Below are positions 16,866 through 26,255 of a stretch of DNA of 64,000 nucleotides, piece by piece. The notes under the pieces were generated by a model. That model saw nothing but the letters and a program-made list of their open reading frames with translations, did no database searches and was not told where the DNA came from. Source of the stretch: Mesorhizobium_G sp049840935. GTDB lineage: Bacteria; Pseudomonadota; Alphaproteobacteria; Rhizobiales; Rhizobiaceae. Both the position numbers and the translations under genes were made by a program. Location of the stretch: positions 256,606 through 320,605 of the forward strand of contig JASGJA010000017.1 of assembly GCA_049840935.1 (NCBI GenBank), written 5' to 3'. The stretch's first letter is position 1. Each line of letters begins with the position of its first letter.

Positions 16866-16885
16866 TTTCTTCACTACTGAAGAAA
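16866..16885. promoter_or_regulatory. AT-rich palindrome between oxygenase and transsulfuration operon
   Basis: TTTCTTCA at 16866-16873 and TGAAGAAA at 16878-16885 form a perfect 8-bp inverted repeat with loop CTAC, followed by TTTAT. It lies 38 bases after the oxygenase stop and 51 bases before the cystathionine beta-synthase start. It could be a weak terminator or an operator. A second AT palindrome, CCAATTAATGG, lies just upstream. Confidence 0.45.
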
Positions 16886-16936
16886 TTTATCCGATGTGGA
16901 ACCATATTCCAATATGAGGGCGAAAGCCGCATTGCA

Positions 16937-18364
16937 ATGCCACACCTGTCAGGCAAGACGCCTTTGCCATTATATCCGCGGTTACAGCCACCGCACCGCA
17001 ATGTGCTGAGCTTGATAGGCCAAACTCCGGTTGTCGAACTGTCGCGTTTCGACACCGGGCCGTGCCGCCTGTTCGTCAAGCTCGAAAGCCAGAATCCCGG
17101 CGGCTCAATCAAGGATCGAATCGCGCTCTCCATGATTGAGGAAGCAGAGCGCAGCGGTGCGCTTCAACCGGGTGCAACCATCGTCGAGGCGACAGCGGGC
17201 AATACCGGACTCGGGCTTGCGCAAGTCGGCATCCCCAAAGGCTACAAGATCGTTCTCGTCGTGCCCGACAAGATGTCGCGCGAGAAAGTCCAGCACCTTC
17301 GCGGGCTGGGTGCGGATGTGCGCCTGACACGTTCTGATGTCGGCAAGGGTCATCCCGAATATTACCAGGATATGGCAGAACTACTCGCTGCCAGCATACC
17401 GGGAGCATTCTACGTCAACCAGTTTGCCAATCCGGCAAATCCACTCGCGCATGAAACCACGACCGGGCCGGAACTTCTGGAACAGCTCGGCGGCGACATC
17501 GACGCGGTTGTGGTGGGCGTCGGTTCTGGCGGCACGCTGACTGGGCTCGGCAGGTTCTTTGCAAAACAGTCTCCAAAAACGGAGATGGTGCTCGCAGACC
17601 CTGCCGGATCGGTCCTCGCACCGCTCATCAAGACCGGCAAGCTGATCGAAGCGGGAAGCTGGACCGTGGAAGGCATTGGCGAGGATTTCGTTCCGCCCAA
17701 TTGCGACCTCTCATTGGTCAAGGCTGCTTACACCGTTCCCGATCGCCAAAGCATGGCCGCAGCGCGAGACCTTCTCGCGAAGGAAGGCATTCTTGCGGGT
17801 TCGTCGTCGGGGACGCTGCTGGCAGCGGCGTTGCGCTATTGCCGCGAGCAGACATCGCCCAAGCGCGTGGTCACTTTTGTCTGCGATTCCGGCAACAAAT
17901 ATCTGTCCAAGGTTTTCGATGATTACTGGCTGGCCGAACAGGGCCTGGCGGAGCGCGAGCGTCACGGCGACCTGCGCGATCTCGTGGCGCGCTCTTATCG
18001 TGACGGCCAGATCGTTTATGTCGGACCCGATGAGAGCCTGCTCAACGCCTATGGCCGCATGAGGCGTTCGGATGTTTCTCAGTTGCCGGTCATCGAGGAT
18101 GGGCATCTCGTCGGGATCATCGACGAGAGCGACATTCTTCTGAAGGTTGAAGGCGATTACGAAAGCCGCTGGCAGCGCTTCAATGGCCCCGTGCGTGATG
18201 CCATGACCCATGAGCTGCACACGCTTCAGGCTTCACAAACGTTGGACGCACTTCTGCCCGTGTTCGACCGCAATGAGGTCGCCATCATCTTCGATGAAGA
18301 TGAATTCATCGGCCTCGTGACCCGCATTGATCTGATCAACTATTTAAGGCGCAACAGCCAATGA
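16937..18364 (+). CDS. Cystathionine beta-synthase with CBS-domain pair
   Basis: A 475-residue enzyme. The fold-type II PLP domain (residues 25-330) has the Schiff-base Lys K59 in NPGGSIKDR, phosphate- and substrate-binding loops TAGNTG near residue 88 and GSGGTLTGLG near 195, and a C-terminal SSSGT motif. Two CBS (Bateman) domains follow from about 345 to 475 (DVSQLPVIEDGHLVGIID; EVAIIFDEDEFIGLVTRID), as in eukaryotic CBS. It condenses serine and homocysteine to cystathionine. The ribosome binding site is weak. The gamma-lyase gene overlaps its stop by ATGA, so the pair is a reverse-transsulfuration operon converting homocysteine to cysteine. The CBS pair suggests nucleotide or SAM control. 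Confidence 0.9.
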   Translation: MPHLSGKTPLPLYPRLQPPHRNVLSLIGQTPVVELSRFDTGPCRLFVKLESQNPGGSIKDRIALSMIEEAERSGALQPGATIVEATAGNTGLGLAQVGIPKGYKIVLVVPDKMSREKVQHLRGLGADVRLTRSDVGKGHPEYYQDMAELLAASIPGAFYVNQFANPANPLAHETTTGPELLEQLGGDIDAVVVGVGSGGTLTGLGRFFAKQSPKTEMVLADPAGSVLAPLIKTGKLIEAGSWTVEGIGEDFVPPNCDLSLVKAAYTVPDRQSMAAARDLLAKEGILAGSSSGTLLAAALRYCREQTSPKRVVTFVCDSGNKYLSKVFDDYWLAEQGLAERERHGDLRDLVARSYRDGQIVYVGPDESLLNAYGRMRRSDVSQLPVIEDGHLVGIIDESDILLKVEGDYESRWQRFNGPVRDAMTHELHTLQASQTLDALLPVFDRNEVAIIFDEDEFIGLVTRIDLINYLRRNSQ

Positions 18365-19530
18365 CAACATTCGGCAAAAACAGATTGGCTTTCTCCACGC
18401 GTACCGTTCATGGTGGGCAGCAGCATGATCCGACGACCGGCGCGGTGATGACGCCGATCTACGCTACCTCCACCTATGCGCAACAAAGTCCGGGCGTCCA
18501 CAAAGGCTTTGAATATGCGCGCAGCCAGAACCCGACGCGCTTCGCATTCGAACGCGCCGTCGCGGATCTGGAAGGCGGCACTGCGGCCTTTGCCTATGCA
18601 TCGGGCCTCGCCGCAGTCGCAAACGTGCTCGAACTTCTGGATGCCGGTTCGCACATCGTGGCGACGGACGACATTTATGGCGGAACGTTTCGACTGCTGA
18701 ACCGCGTGCGCAAGCGCACCGCCGGTCTTTCCTTCACGCTTGCCGATTTCACAGACCTGAAAGCGGTTGAAGCAGCCATTCGGCCCGACACTAAACTGCT
18801 GTGGGTCGAGACGCCCACCAACCCTCTTCTAAAGATCGTTGACCTCGAAGCCGTCGCGGCGCTTGCGCGCAAGCGTGGCATTTTGGCTGTAGCCGATAAC
18901 ACATTCGCCAGCCCCTATCTCCAGCGGCCGCTCGAACTCGGCTTCGATATAGTCGTCCACTCAACCACCAAATATCTCAACGGTCATTCCGACATGATCG
19001 GCGGGATCGCCGTGGTCCGTGAGGAAGGCGAAACGCGCGACCAGCTCAAATTCCTGCAAAACGCGGTTGGCGCGATCTCAAGCCCATTCGACAGCTTCCT
19101 TGCCCTGCGTGGCGTGAAAACGCTTGCCCTTCGCATGGAACGCCATTCGCAAAATGGCCTGCGGATCGCAGAATGGCTTGAGCAGAGGTCTGACGTTCGG
19201 CGTGTCATCTACCCCGGTCTGAAAAGCCACCCGCAACATGAAATAGCCCGGCGGCAGATGCATGCCTTCGGCGGCATGGTAAGCTTCGAACTGGACCGCG
19301 ACCTTGACGGAACAAAGCGCTTTCTGGAACGTACACGGCTATTCACACTCGCTGAAAGTCTGGGCGGCGTTGAGAGTTTGATCGAGCATCCTGCATCCAT
19401 GACGCACGGCTCGATTCCGCCGGAGCAGCGCGCCGCCATCGGCATTTCGGATTCGCTGGTTCGCCTATCGGCGGGCATCGAAGACGCGGACGATCTGATT
19501 GCCGATCTTCAAGGGGCCCTGCACGTTTAG
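18361..19530 (+). CDS. Cystathionine gamma-lyase/synthase-family PLP enzyme
   Basis: A 389-residue Cys/Met metabolism PLP enzyme. The PLP Lys is K204 in HSTTKYLNGHSD; YARSQNPTR and ASGLAA are conserved near the N-terminus and ESLGGVESLIEHPASMTH near the C-terminus. ATG overlaps the CBS stop (ATGA). Gamma-lyase and gamma-synthase are hard to separate by sequence. Coupling to cystathionine beta-synthase favours the lyase, which splits cystathionine to cysteine, ammonia and 2-oxobutyrate. It ends the plus-strand sulfur block. Confidence 0.9.
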   Translation: MTTFGKNRLAFSTRTVHGGQQHDPTTGAVMTPIYATSTYAQQSPGVHKGFEYARSQNPTRFAFERAVADLEGGTAAFAYASGLAAVANVLELLDAGSHIVATDDIYGGTFRLLNRVRKRTAGLSFTLADFTDLKAVEAAIRPDTKLLWVETPTNPLLKIVDLEAVAALARKRGILAVADNTFASPYLQRPLELGFDIVVHSTTKYLNGHSDMIGGIAVVREEGETRDQLKFLQNAVGAISSPFDSFLALRGVKTLALRMERHSQNGLRIAEWLEQRSDVRRVIYPGLKSHPQHEIARRQMHAFGGMVSFELDRDLDGTKRFLERTRLFTLAESLGGVESLIEHPASMTHGSIPPEQRAAIGISDSLVRLSAGIEDADDLIADLQGALHV

Positions 19531-19872
19531 GTACTACACCCGCCGTCGCGAGCTAAAGCGCGCCCTAATGCAACATTGTTGGCAAAATTTCGCGCGGACC
19601 ATCCAATCCGTTCCTCACTATCGGTCCCGGCTAATCAGGATACATACTGAGTGAGGGCTCCAGATTGCCGGCCAAATCGCGCAGAACCCGTGCAAACTGG
19701 ATCATCGCTCTCTGGGTCGACATGGCCTTAAAGAATCATGCGCTTGGATAGATTGCTTGGCAGATGCGGTGACAAATGCTGCCAAAAGCGGCGACCGGCT
19801 ACAGCTACATCGTCATTTTGGACACTTTTGTCGCACCCTAACTTATTGATTTTATTGGGGTAAGAAATGAGT

Positions 19873-19907
19873 TGGTGGTCTTTGCAGTCCGGAGCGAACT
19901 GTCTCTG
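19873..19907 (+). repeat. Dispersed repeat, copy A
   Basis: TGGTGGT, one variable base, then TTTGCAGTCCGGAGCGAAC-TGTCTCTG. It matches the 36 bases at 48626-48661 in the same orientation except for one substitution and one missing C. It begins a run of TTCCCTG/CAGGGAA repeats of the kind scattered in rhizobial intergenic DNA. The two copies bracket 28.7 kb holding the NRPS cluster and the sugar transporter. Confidence 0.7.
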
Positions 19908-20289
19908 GTGGTAATTTTCCCTGCTAACGAAAAATGCAGGGAAAAATCGCATTCTCTGACAACGAACACCCAATACTCTCTGGATCTCGCTGAATTATCA
20001 AGGTGTTGGCCACCTATTCCCTAATCAGTGCGGCAAGGAAATAATTTTGAAAAGCAGGGAATTTTTCCTTCGCTAACAGGGAACGATTGAAAGTATCTAG
20101 GGAATTGCTGACAAACAGACCTAGACGTCCATTTCTCCTAAGCACTGCGCTGGAGACAATTTTGGCGCGGCCGGCTATCTGCATCATCCGCAAGCTGAAA
20201 GCGTCGAATTGCACTGAGGTTGCGTGCAGGACAAAGACATGTTTCCGAGCGAGTTGAATTGCTACCCGATTGCTTCGCCAAAATGGGTT

Positions 20290-20526
20290 TTGCGAAAGCT
20301 TCAACTCAAAGCTCCGCGACGAACTGCTTGATAGAGAAATCTCTACACGCTGAAGGAAGCCCAGACCGTCATCGAGGGCTGGCGCAAGCACTACAACGCG
20401 GCGCTCCCGCACTCATAGCTGGGATACAGACTGCCAGCGCCAAAGGCGATCTTGTGGCCGGCTACGCAACCCGGACCAGTTTCGCCGGTCACACCCGCGT
20501 CAAGACCAAGCACCCACCAACATTGA
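20290..20526 (+). pseudogene. IS3-family transposase (OrfB) C-terminal remnant
   Basis: The + strand reads FNSKLRDELLDREI and, after one missing base near 20339, YTLKEAQTVIEGWRKHYN. A TAG at 20416 replaces the second Ser of the usual HSSLGY, and the frame continues LGYRLPAPKAI to a stop at 20524. These are the conserved last motifs of the rve integrase core of IS3-group transposases. Upstream domains and terminal repeats are missing, so the element is dead. Confidence 0.7.
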
Positions 20527-20718
20527 AAACGGATCAACTGATGGGGGAGCCACCATTTATCAACAAGCGCGAAACCCGCTTGTTTCGGACTTAGGCCTGC
20601 AATCTCAGTTGGCGGGTTATGGTCCAAGTAACACTCGGACAGATTTCAGCAGCGGGAACTCCGAAGCATACTGCTGCATCCACTCCAAGCGCGTCGATTT
20701 GTTGGCAGACGAAATTTT

Positions 20719-21447
20719 TCAACTTTCGCGATTATATGCAGATTGAACTACACCTTGGATGTGCGCGCCCTGTGGATCGGCGAGAAAGGCGAAGCTTCCT
20801 ACCGAAGCGACCGCAATGGGAGCATCCCGACGCGCCACCGCACAGGCGACACTTCCCATGTTTACGTCGAGCACGTGAAAAGTTAGCTGTTTGCCCTCAC
20901 CCATAGCTCCGATCTGTTGCCAATGATCAAAGTCAATCGTGCTGAAGCCGACCGTAATCCGGCGCGGATCGTAGCCGACCCCTTTTCCAATTGCCTTGAG
21001 GACAGCTTCCTTCCTCACCCAGAGCTGCAGCAAATCCCTTGCAGTTGGCCTGCGATCGCTGCTCTCCTCCAATTCTATTGGAGACAGCACCGATTGCATC
21101 TCATTAAATGTCAAAGAAGCTAAGCCCGTTTCGACGTCCACACCGATTTCGAGATCTTTATCCACTGCGACTACCGCGACGTTCCCGGAATGGGAGAGGT
21201 TGAAGTAAGGCCCACTTTCGACACTTGGCTTACCCCATTCATTGTAAATGAAGGCAACAGCAGAAGGCGAACACCTCATATAGCGAGACAGGATATCGCG
21301 AAGTGCAGCATGTGCCACAACGTAACGGCTTCGCAAATGATCAAATCCAAAACTTTGCGCCCTTTCCAGTTCCTCGGAAGAAAGCCAGCCCAAAAATTCA
21401 GTTTCGATTGATCGATCAAGATCGATCTTGAACAGGTTCAACGCCAT
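20719..21447 (-). CDS. Sfp-type 4'-phosphopantetheinyl transferase
   Basis: A 242-residue enzyme that transfers phosphopantetheine from CoA to the carrier-domain serine of NRPS and PKS proteins. The motifs are YFNLSHSGNVAVVAV, the Mg-binding EIGVDVE, and WVRKEAVLKAIGKG, all intact and in the right order. It is transcribed divergently from the NRPS gene, 326 bases away. Three carrier domains in the two megasynthases are its obvious targets. The start at 21447 (MALNLFKID) has no strong ribosome binding site. It is the only modification enzyme visible in the cluster. Confidence 0.92.
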   Translation of the reverse strand: MALNLFKIDLDRSIETEFLGWLSSEELERAQSFGFDHLRSRYVVAHAALRDILSRYMRCSPSAVAFIYNEWGKPSVESGPYFNLSHSGNVAVVAVDKDLEIGVDVETGLASLTFNEMQSVLSPIELEESSDRRPTARDLLQLWVRKEAVLKAIGKGVGYDPRRITVGFSTIDFDHWQQIGAMGEGKQLTFHVLDVNMGSVACAVARRDAPIAVASVGSFAFLADPQGAHIQGVVQSAYNRES

Positions 21448-21773
21448 TGACGCCTTAATATTTGATAGTCCTACGCAGTTCCAAGAGCGTTATCTGCATA
21501 CCACATTTGTATGGCTAAGCTTTAAAAGCTTAATTCGTTCGCAGCCGAATCTCATCCGAGCGATCGACTTCATAACCAAAGAAACATGGCTGCATAGCCG
21601 CCAATCGCGTTGTCCAGCATAGGACAAGGCATCTAATTTCTCCGCATCATGGTCTAGCCGAATTGATTTACCAGGCATTTGTCACCCAAAACGCCGCTCC
21701 ACAGTTCAGATGTTCAGACCACCTGTAAATGCCCTTCTCGGCCCAATGCGGCTGAATCTCGGATGGTCAGTTC
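21448..21773. promoter_or_regulatory. Divergent intergenic region of the NRPS cluster
   Basis: 326 bases separate the phosphopantetheinyl transferase from the NRPS gene and should hold both promoters. It is AT-richer in its left half and includes GATCGATCAAGATCGATC overlapping the transferase start (about 21411-21428), which contains repeated GATCGATC. Short open frames here look random. No Fur, RirA or Irr box was recognised. Confidence 0.4.
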
Positions 21774-24700
21774 ATGCTGGAACGAAGCGCTTATTTCGTC
21801 GGTGATGGTACACTCCTGATACAATGCGCTGAGGCCTTTGTGAAGGAAGGCGGCACGATATCGGGCATTGTCAGCAATGATTCGCAGATCATCGATTGGG
21901 CCGTCTTAAAAAACCATTCTTTGTGCGGCACGCCCGAAGAACCAGTGCTGAAACAGGGCTCCGCCGACTATCTTTTCAGCGTAGCTAACCTCACGGTGCT
22001 TCGCCCTGAAACGCTCCGCTGCGCTCGACTTATGGCGATAAACTTTCACGACGGTCCGCTACCCGACCGCGCCGGTTTGAATGTGCCAGCTTGGGCGATC
22101 CTAGAAGGCGCGGCCGAACATGCCGTCACGTGGCATGAAATGACGCAAGCCGTGGATAGCGGTGCAATACTCAAAACCAAGCGCTTTGCTATCGCTCCCG
22201 GTGAGACAGCCTTCAGCCTTAACTTGCGCTGCTACGAAGCAGGTGAAGAAACTTTTCGAGAATTGCTTGGCGATCTCGCCAGCAATCAGTTGACGCCGAT
22301 TTCGATGATTGGCGGGCGCGGCTGGTATGCGCGAGCGAAGCGCCCGGACAATTTCGGTATTCTGGATTTCTCGCAGTCTTCGACCATGCTGAGCGCCATT
22401 GTTCGAGCGCTCGATTTCGGAACGCGACGCAACCCGCTAGCGCGAGCCAAGTTTGCCTTTGACGACAAACTATTTGCGGTACGCAAGCTGGAGGTTGGCG
22501 GCGCAGGCACCGGCGTTTCAGGTCAAGTACTGGCGGTGGACCCGCATTCGGTCACTATTACGGCTGGCGATGGCCCGGTTATCCTGAGTGGCATTGCCAA
22601 CATGAACGGTGCACCTGTCGATCCGACAACGCTTGGTATTGTGGCAGGAACGGTTCTGCCGACGATACCAAATGCAGATGCGGACACATTGCGCAAAGCA
22701 GGTTTATCCGAAGCCTTCTGGGAAAGTGCCTTAGGCAACGTCAATTCGGTTCTGCCGCCGTACCCACGCGACCATACAGCTCCTGCGGGAAGCGTGGCAC
22801 TCGCCATCTCGTCCGTATCCACAAAAGCCTTGGGTGCAGCATGGGCCTCATGGCTGGCATTGCTTGTCGGCCAGCAACGCGTGACACTTGCTGGCATCAC
22901 GGATGTGACATCGCTCGCTTTATCTCGTCGCTTTCCGGTAAGCATTGAGATCGACGGCGCGAGCACGGCTGACGCCGTCCTGGATATCTGGTCGACACAG
23001 TTCCAACAGGCGGCAGCCCAAGCGCCGATGGCAGCCGATCTGCCCATGCGTCTGGAAGGCAAAGCTGCGACCCAGAGGGCGCTTGCTGCGCTCGGTACTG
23101 TGGTTGCCGAAAAGGCAGACTTAACCGAAGCTGACATTGAGCTTATAAGCGCCGCGCCCCGCATAAACTTGAAAGCCGGGCTTTATGCTCCTGAAACATT
23201 GAACGCCATCGCAGCGGATTTCAGTGCCTTTTGTAACGTTTTCCTCAGCGCACGGGATACGCCACTGGCAGCGCTTCCGCTCGGGCGCGAAGGCTCGGCT
23301 TTGCGTAAAGGCGGCCCAGCGGAGAACGTTGATACAATACACGCATTCATCAACGAAATGGCGAAGGAAACACCTGAAGCCATCGCGATTGAGGAAGATG
23401 GTCACAAGATCAGCTACAGAGAGCTTGATGAGAAGGCGTCGCGTTTAGCTGGAGCATTGACATCGCGCGGTGCAGGGACCGGCACCATCGTCGGCCTTTA
23501 TCTTGATAGATCCGCCGATCTCATCGTTTCAATGCTGGCAATTCTCAAGACAGGTGCTGCATATCTGCCGCTGGATCCGTCCTATCCGGCCGACCGCATT
23601 GCGTTCATGGTGGAGGATTCAGGCGCGGCGCTGGTGGTGGCCAATACCGAAACCGCCCTGCCCGGTTTTCTGGATACTGCGCGCATAGTCTCGCATAAGG
23701 CGTCGAATGATTTTGCAGGCATGCAGGGGACCCCTGCTGACATAGCCTATCTGATTTACACGTCCGGCTCGACGGGCAAACCTAAGGGCGTGATGATCGA
23801 GCACCGCAATGTCACAAACTTTTTCGCTGGGATGGATGATGTAGTGCCTTTGGAGCGCGGCTCGCGGCTTTTGGCGGTCACGTCTATGTCATTCGACATT
23901 TCCGTGCTCGAATTGCTGTGGACGCTAACTCGCGGCGCAACCATCGTTATGCAAAATCAGCAAGGCAAAGCGGATATTCCAGCCTTCTCCCTATTCTATT
24001 TTGCGTCGCAGTCAGGTGAAGCTGGTGCAGACGCCTATCGCGTCCTGTTCGAAGGTGCACGCTTTGCCGATGAAAATGGCTTCGAGGCAATATGGACGCC
24101 GGAACGCCATTTCCATGCCTTTGGCGGACTTTATCCCAACCCTGCAATCAGCTCCGCTGCACTTGTCGGCATGACGAAAAACGTCAAGCTACGTGCCGGT
24201 TCAGTGGTAGCGCCGCTACATCATCCGGTTTCCATCGCCGAAAGCTGGGCGCTGGTCGACAATCTTTCCAACGGGCGTGCAGGCATCGCTATCGCGTCCG
24301 GCTGGCAGCCGAATGACTTTATCGTGCGGCCCGAAAACTTCGCCAACCGCAAGTCTATCGCTCTGGGCTCCGTCGATACGCTCCGTCGCCTTTGGGCTGG
24401 CGAGTCAATGCAGTTTCCCGGTCATGATGGCAAGCCGGTTTCAGTGAACATCCATCCGCGTCCGGTTCAGAAGGAAATTCCGATTTGGATCACGGCTGCC
24501 GGCAATGTCGAAACCTTCGTTGAGGCCGGCCGCATGGGTTGCGGTGTGTTGACCCATCTACTCGGACAGTCTGTCGAGGAATTGAAGCAGAAGATCTCGG
24601 CATATCGGCAGGCCCGCACTGAAGCAGGTTTTGAAGGTAACGGTCATGTCGTGCTGATGCTGCACACATTCGTTTCGGACAATGAAGAAGTCGTGCTGCA

Positions 24701-26216
24701 AACCGCGCGGCAGCCAATGAAGTCCTATCTGAAAAGTGCCGTAGACCTTGTGCGCCGCGCTTCGTGGACCTTTCCGACTTTCGTATCGAGAGCTGATGCC
24801 ACTGGCCGCAGCCCTCAGGAAATCTTCGAGAGTGAGGAGTTGAAACCTGAAGAACTGGATGCCCTGCTAGATCATGCTTTCGAACGTTATTATCGTCAAT
24901 CGGGCCTATTCGGAACGCCGGAAACAGCGAAGGAAATCGTGCGAGAAGTCGCTGCAGTGGGCGTCGATGAAATCGCATGCCTGATCGATTTCGGTATCGA
25001 GTCCGAAACGGTTCTGGCTAATCTCAAGCACATCCGCACTTTGATGACCGAGCTGGAAAAGAGTGGTGGAGTTGCCCACAAGAGTTCCGTGTCCGAAGAC
25101 ATTTTGGCAGGCAATGTCACCCATTTGCAATGCACACCATCCATGGCGGCCTATCTGGCCGCCGACGCCACCGGCAAGCGCGCCCTGCATCAGCTAGAAT
25201 GTCTCATGGTGGGTGGCGAGGCGCTTCCGCCGGACCTCGCACGTGACCTGCGCGCAGAACTCAAGGGGCGTTTGCTGAACATGTATGGCCCTACCGAGAC
25301 AACGATCTGGTCTTCCGTGGCCGATCTGAATGCGGTGGGCGAGCGCGTACCGCTCGGACAGCCAATTGCCAATACGGATTTGAGCGTGCGCACATCCGGC
25401 GGGCAGATTGCGCCACGCATGGTGGAAGGCGAATTATGGATCGCCGGAGCTGGCGTATCGCCGGGCTACTGGCAGCGTCCTGAACTTACCAATGAGCGCT
25501 TTGTTCAACAGGGCGGGCAGCGTTGGTATCGCACTGGCGACCTTGTGCGCATGCAACAGGACGGTACGTTGGAGTTTCTTGGCCGCATCGACAATCAGGT
25601 AAAAATGCGTGGCCATCGCATTGAGCTCGGCGAGATCGAAGCGCTCATGGCGGAGTCGGATACCGTACGTCAGGTAGCTGTCAAAATGATCGAATTCGGC
25701 GCGAACGATATGCGGCTGGTCGGCTATGTTACTGCCGGAAATGGGCGGCCTTCGGCAAATGACCTGCAGGCGCGCCTTGCTGAAAAACTGCCCGAGTTCA
25801 TGCGGCCTTCGCAGATCATTATTCTTGATAGAATGCCCATGACGCCCAATGGCAAGATAGACCGCAAAGCCCTGCCGCTTCCCGCTGCAACGGCCGAGCG
25901 CGGCGAAATGGTGGCTGCAGAGAGTGATGTGGAAGCGCAGGTCGCAGCCATCTGGAAGCAGGCACTCGGTCTCGAAGAGATTTCTGTCACGGAGAACTTC
26001 TTCGATCTTGGCGGACATTCGCTGCTGGTCGTTCAGGTGCAGCGCCGGATGAAAGAGCGCTTCGCGCGCGAGATTGCGATTACCGATATTTTCCGGTTCC
26101 CGACCGTTCGCGCCATAGCAGCGCATCTTGCGAGCGACACGGTGCCGGTAAACAATGCAGCTGACAGGGGTGCGGCCCGCGCGGCGGCGCGTTTGGCCCG
26201 GATGGGACGCAGGTAA
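21774..26216 (+). CDS. NRPS: formyltransferase - interrupted adenylation domain (luciferase-like monooxygenase insert) - carrier
   Basis: 1480 residues, uninterrupted. Residues 1-290 are a formyltransferase-like region with the catalytic triad N90, H92 (INFHDGPLP) and D128 (AVDSGAIL). Residues 300-510 have no clear motif and may be a decayed condensation-like segment. Adenylation starts at 523, with A3 YTSGSTGKPKG at 662-672 and D708. An FMN-dependent luciferase-like monooxygenase of the MupA/Atu3671 type occupies about 735-1090 (FEAIWTPERHFHAFGG; LHHPVSIAESWALVDNLS). Adenylation then resumes at about 1110 and ends with K1361. The carrier Ser is S1416 (LGGHSL). The ten-residue code reads D708 I709 L712 Q1119 M1145 G1147 M1170 I1178 W1179 K1361, close to the known glycine code DILQLGLIWK. 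It is the loading module for the PKS-NRPS that follows 39 bases later. Confidence 0.9.
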   Translation: MLERSAYFVGDGTLLIQCAEAFVKEGGTISGIVSNDSQIIDWAVLKNHSLCGTPEEPVLKQGSADYLFSVANLTVLRPETLRCARLMAINFHDGPLPDRAGLNVPAWAILEGAAEHAVTWHEMTQAVDSGAILKTKRFAIAPGETAFSLNLRCYEAGEETFRELLGDLASNQLTPISMIGGRGWYARAKRPDNFGILDFSQSSTMLSAIVRALDFGTRRNPLARAKFAFDDKLFAVRKLEVGGAGTGVSGQVLAVDPHSVTITAGDGPVILSGIANMNGAPVDPTTLGIVAGTVLPTIPNADADTLRKAGLSEAFWESALGNVNSVLPPYPRDHTAPAGSVALAISSVSTKALGAAWASWLALLVGQQRVTLAGITDVTSLALSRRFPVSIEIDGASTADAVLDIWSTQFQQAAAQAPMAADLPMRLEGKAATQRALAALGTVVAEKADLTEADIELISAAPRINLKAGLYAPETLNAIAADFSAFCNVFLSARDTPLAALPLGREGSALRKGGPAENVDTIHAFINEMAKETPEAIAIEEDGHKISYRELDEKASRLAGALTSRGAGTGTIVGLYLDRSADLIVSMLAILKTGAAYLPLDPSYPADRIAFMVEDSGAALVVANTETALPGFLDTARIVSHKASNDFAGMQGTPADIAYLIYTSGSTGKPKGVMIEHRNVTNFFAGMDDVVPLERGSRLLAVTSMSFDISVLELLWTLTRGATIVMQNQQGKADIPAFSLFYFASQSGEAGADAYRVLFEGARFADENGFEAIWTPERHFHAFGGLYPNPAISSAALVGMTKNVKLRAGSVVAPLHHPVSIAESWALVDNLSNGRAGIAIASGWQPNDFIVRPENFANRKSIALGSVDTLRRLWAGESMQFPGHDGKPVSVNIHPRPVQKEIPIWITAAGNVETFVEAGRMGCGVLTHLLGQSVEELKQKISAYRQARTEAGFEGNGHVVLMLHTFVSDNEEVVLQTARQPMKSYLKSAVDLVRRASWTFPTFVSRADATGRSPQEIFESEELKPEELDALLDHAFERYYRQSGLFGTPETAKEIVREVAAVGVDEIACLIDFGIESETVLANLKHIRTLMTELEKSGGVAHKSSVSEDILAGNVTHLQCTPSMAAYLAADATGKRALHQLECLMVGGEALPPDLARDLRAELKGRLLNMYGPTETTIWSSVADLNAVGERVPLGQPIANTDLSVRTSGGQIAPRMVEGELWIAGAGVSPGYWQRPELTNERFVQQGGQRWYRTGDLVRMQQDGTLEFLGRIDNQVKMRGHRIELGEIEALMAESDTVRQVAVKMIEFGANDMRLVGYVTAGNGRPSANDLQARLAEKLPEFMRPSQIIILDRMPMTPNGKIDRKALPLPAATAERGEMVAAESDVEAQVAAIWKQALGLEEISVTENFFDLGGHSLLVVQVQRRMKERFAREIAITDIFRFPTVRAIAAHLASDTVPVNNAADRGAARAAARLARMGRR

Positions 26217-26255
26217 GTCGACCCAATGGGCCGGGAGTAGACGAGGAGTGGCGGG

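Larger units (their letters stand above)
19531..20718. other. Gene-poor junction with repeat and transposase debris
   Basis: About 1.2 kb without an intact gene between the sulfur block and the secondary-metabolite cluster. It is more AT-rich than its neighbours. It contains a 35-bp repeat shared with 48626-48661, an inverted repeat TTTTCCCTGC/GCAGGGAAAA at 19915-19945, several further GGGAA-type repeats to about 20105, and a degenerate IS3 transposase end at 20290-20526. I see no convincing protein in the remaining bases. Confidence 0.6.

Noticed and set aside
16828..16936. A SAM-II or other riboswitch before the transsulfuration operon
   Set aside because: The leader is only 109 bases and shows simple AT palindromes, with no recognisable SAM-II or SAH aptamer core.
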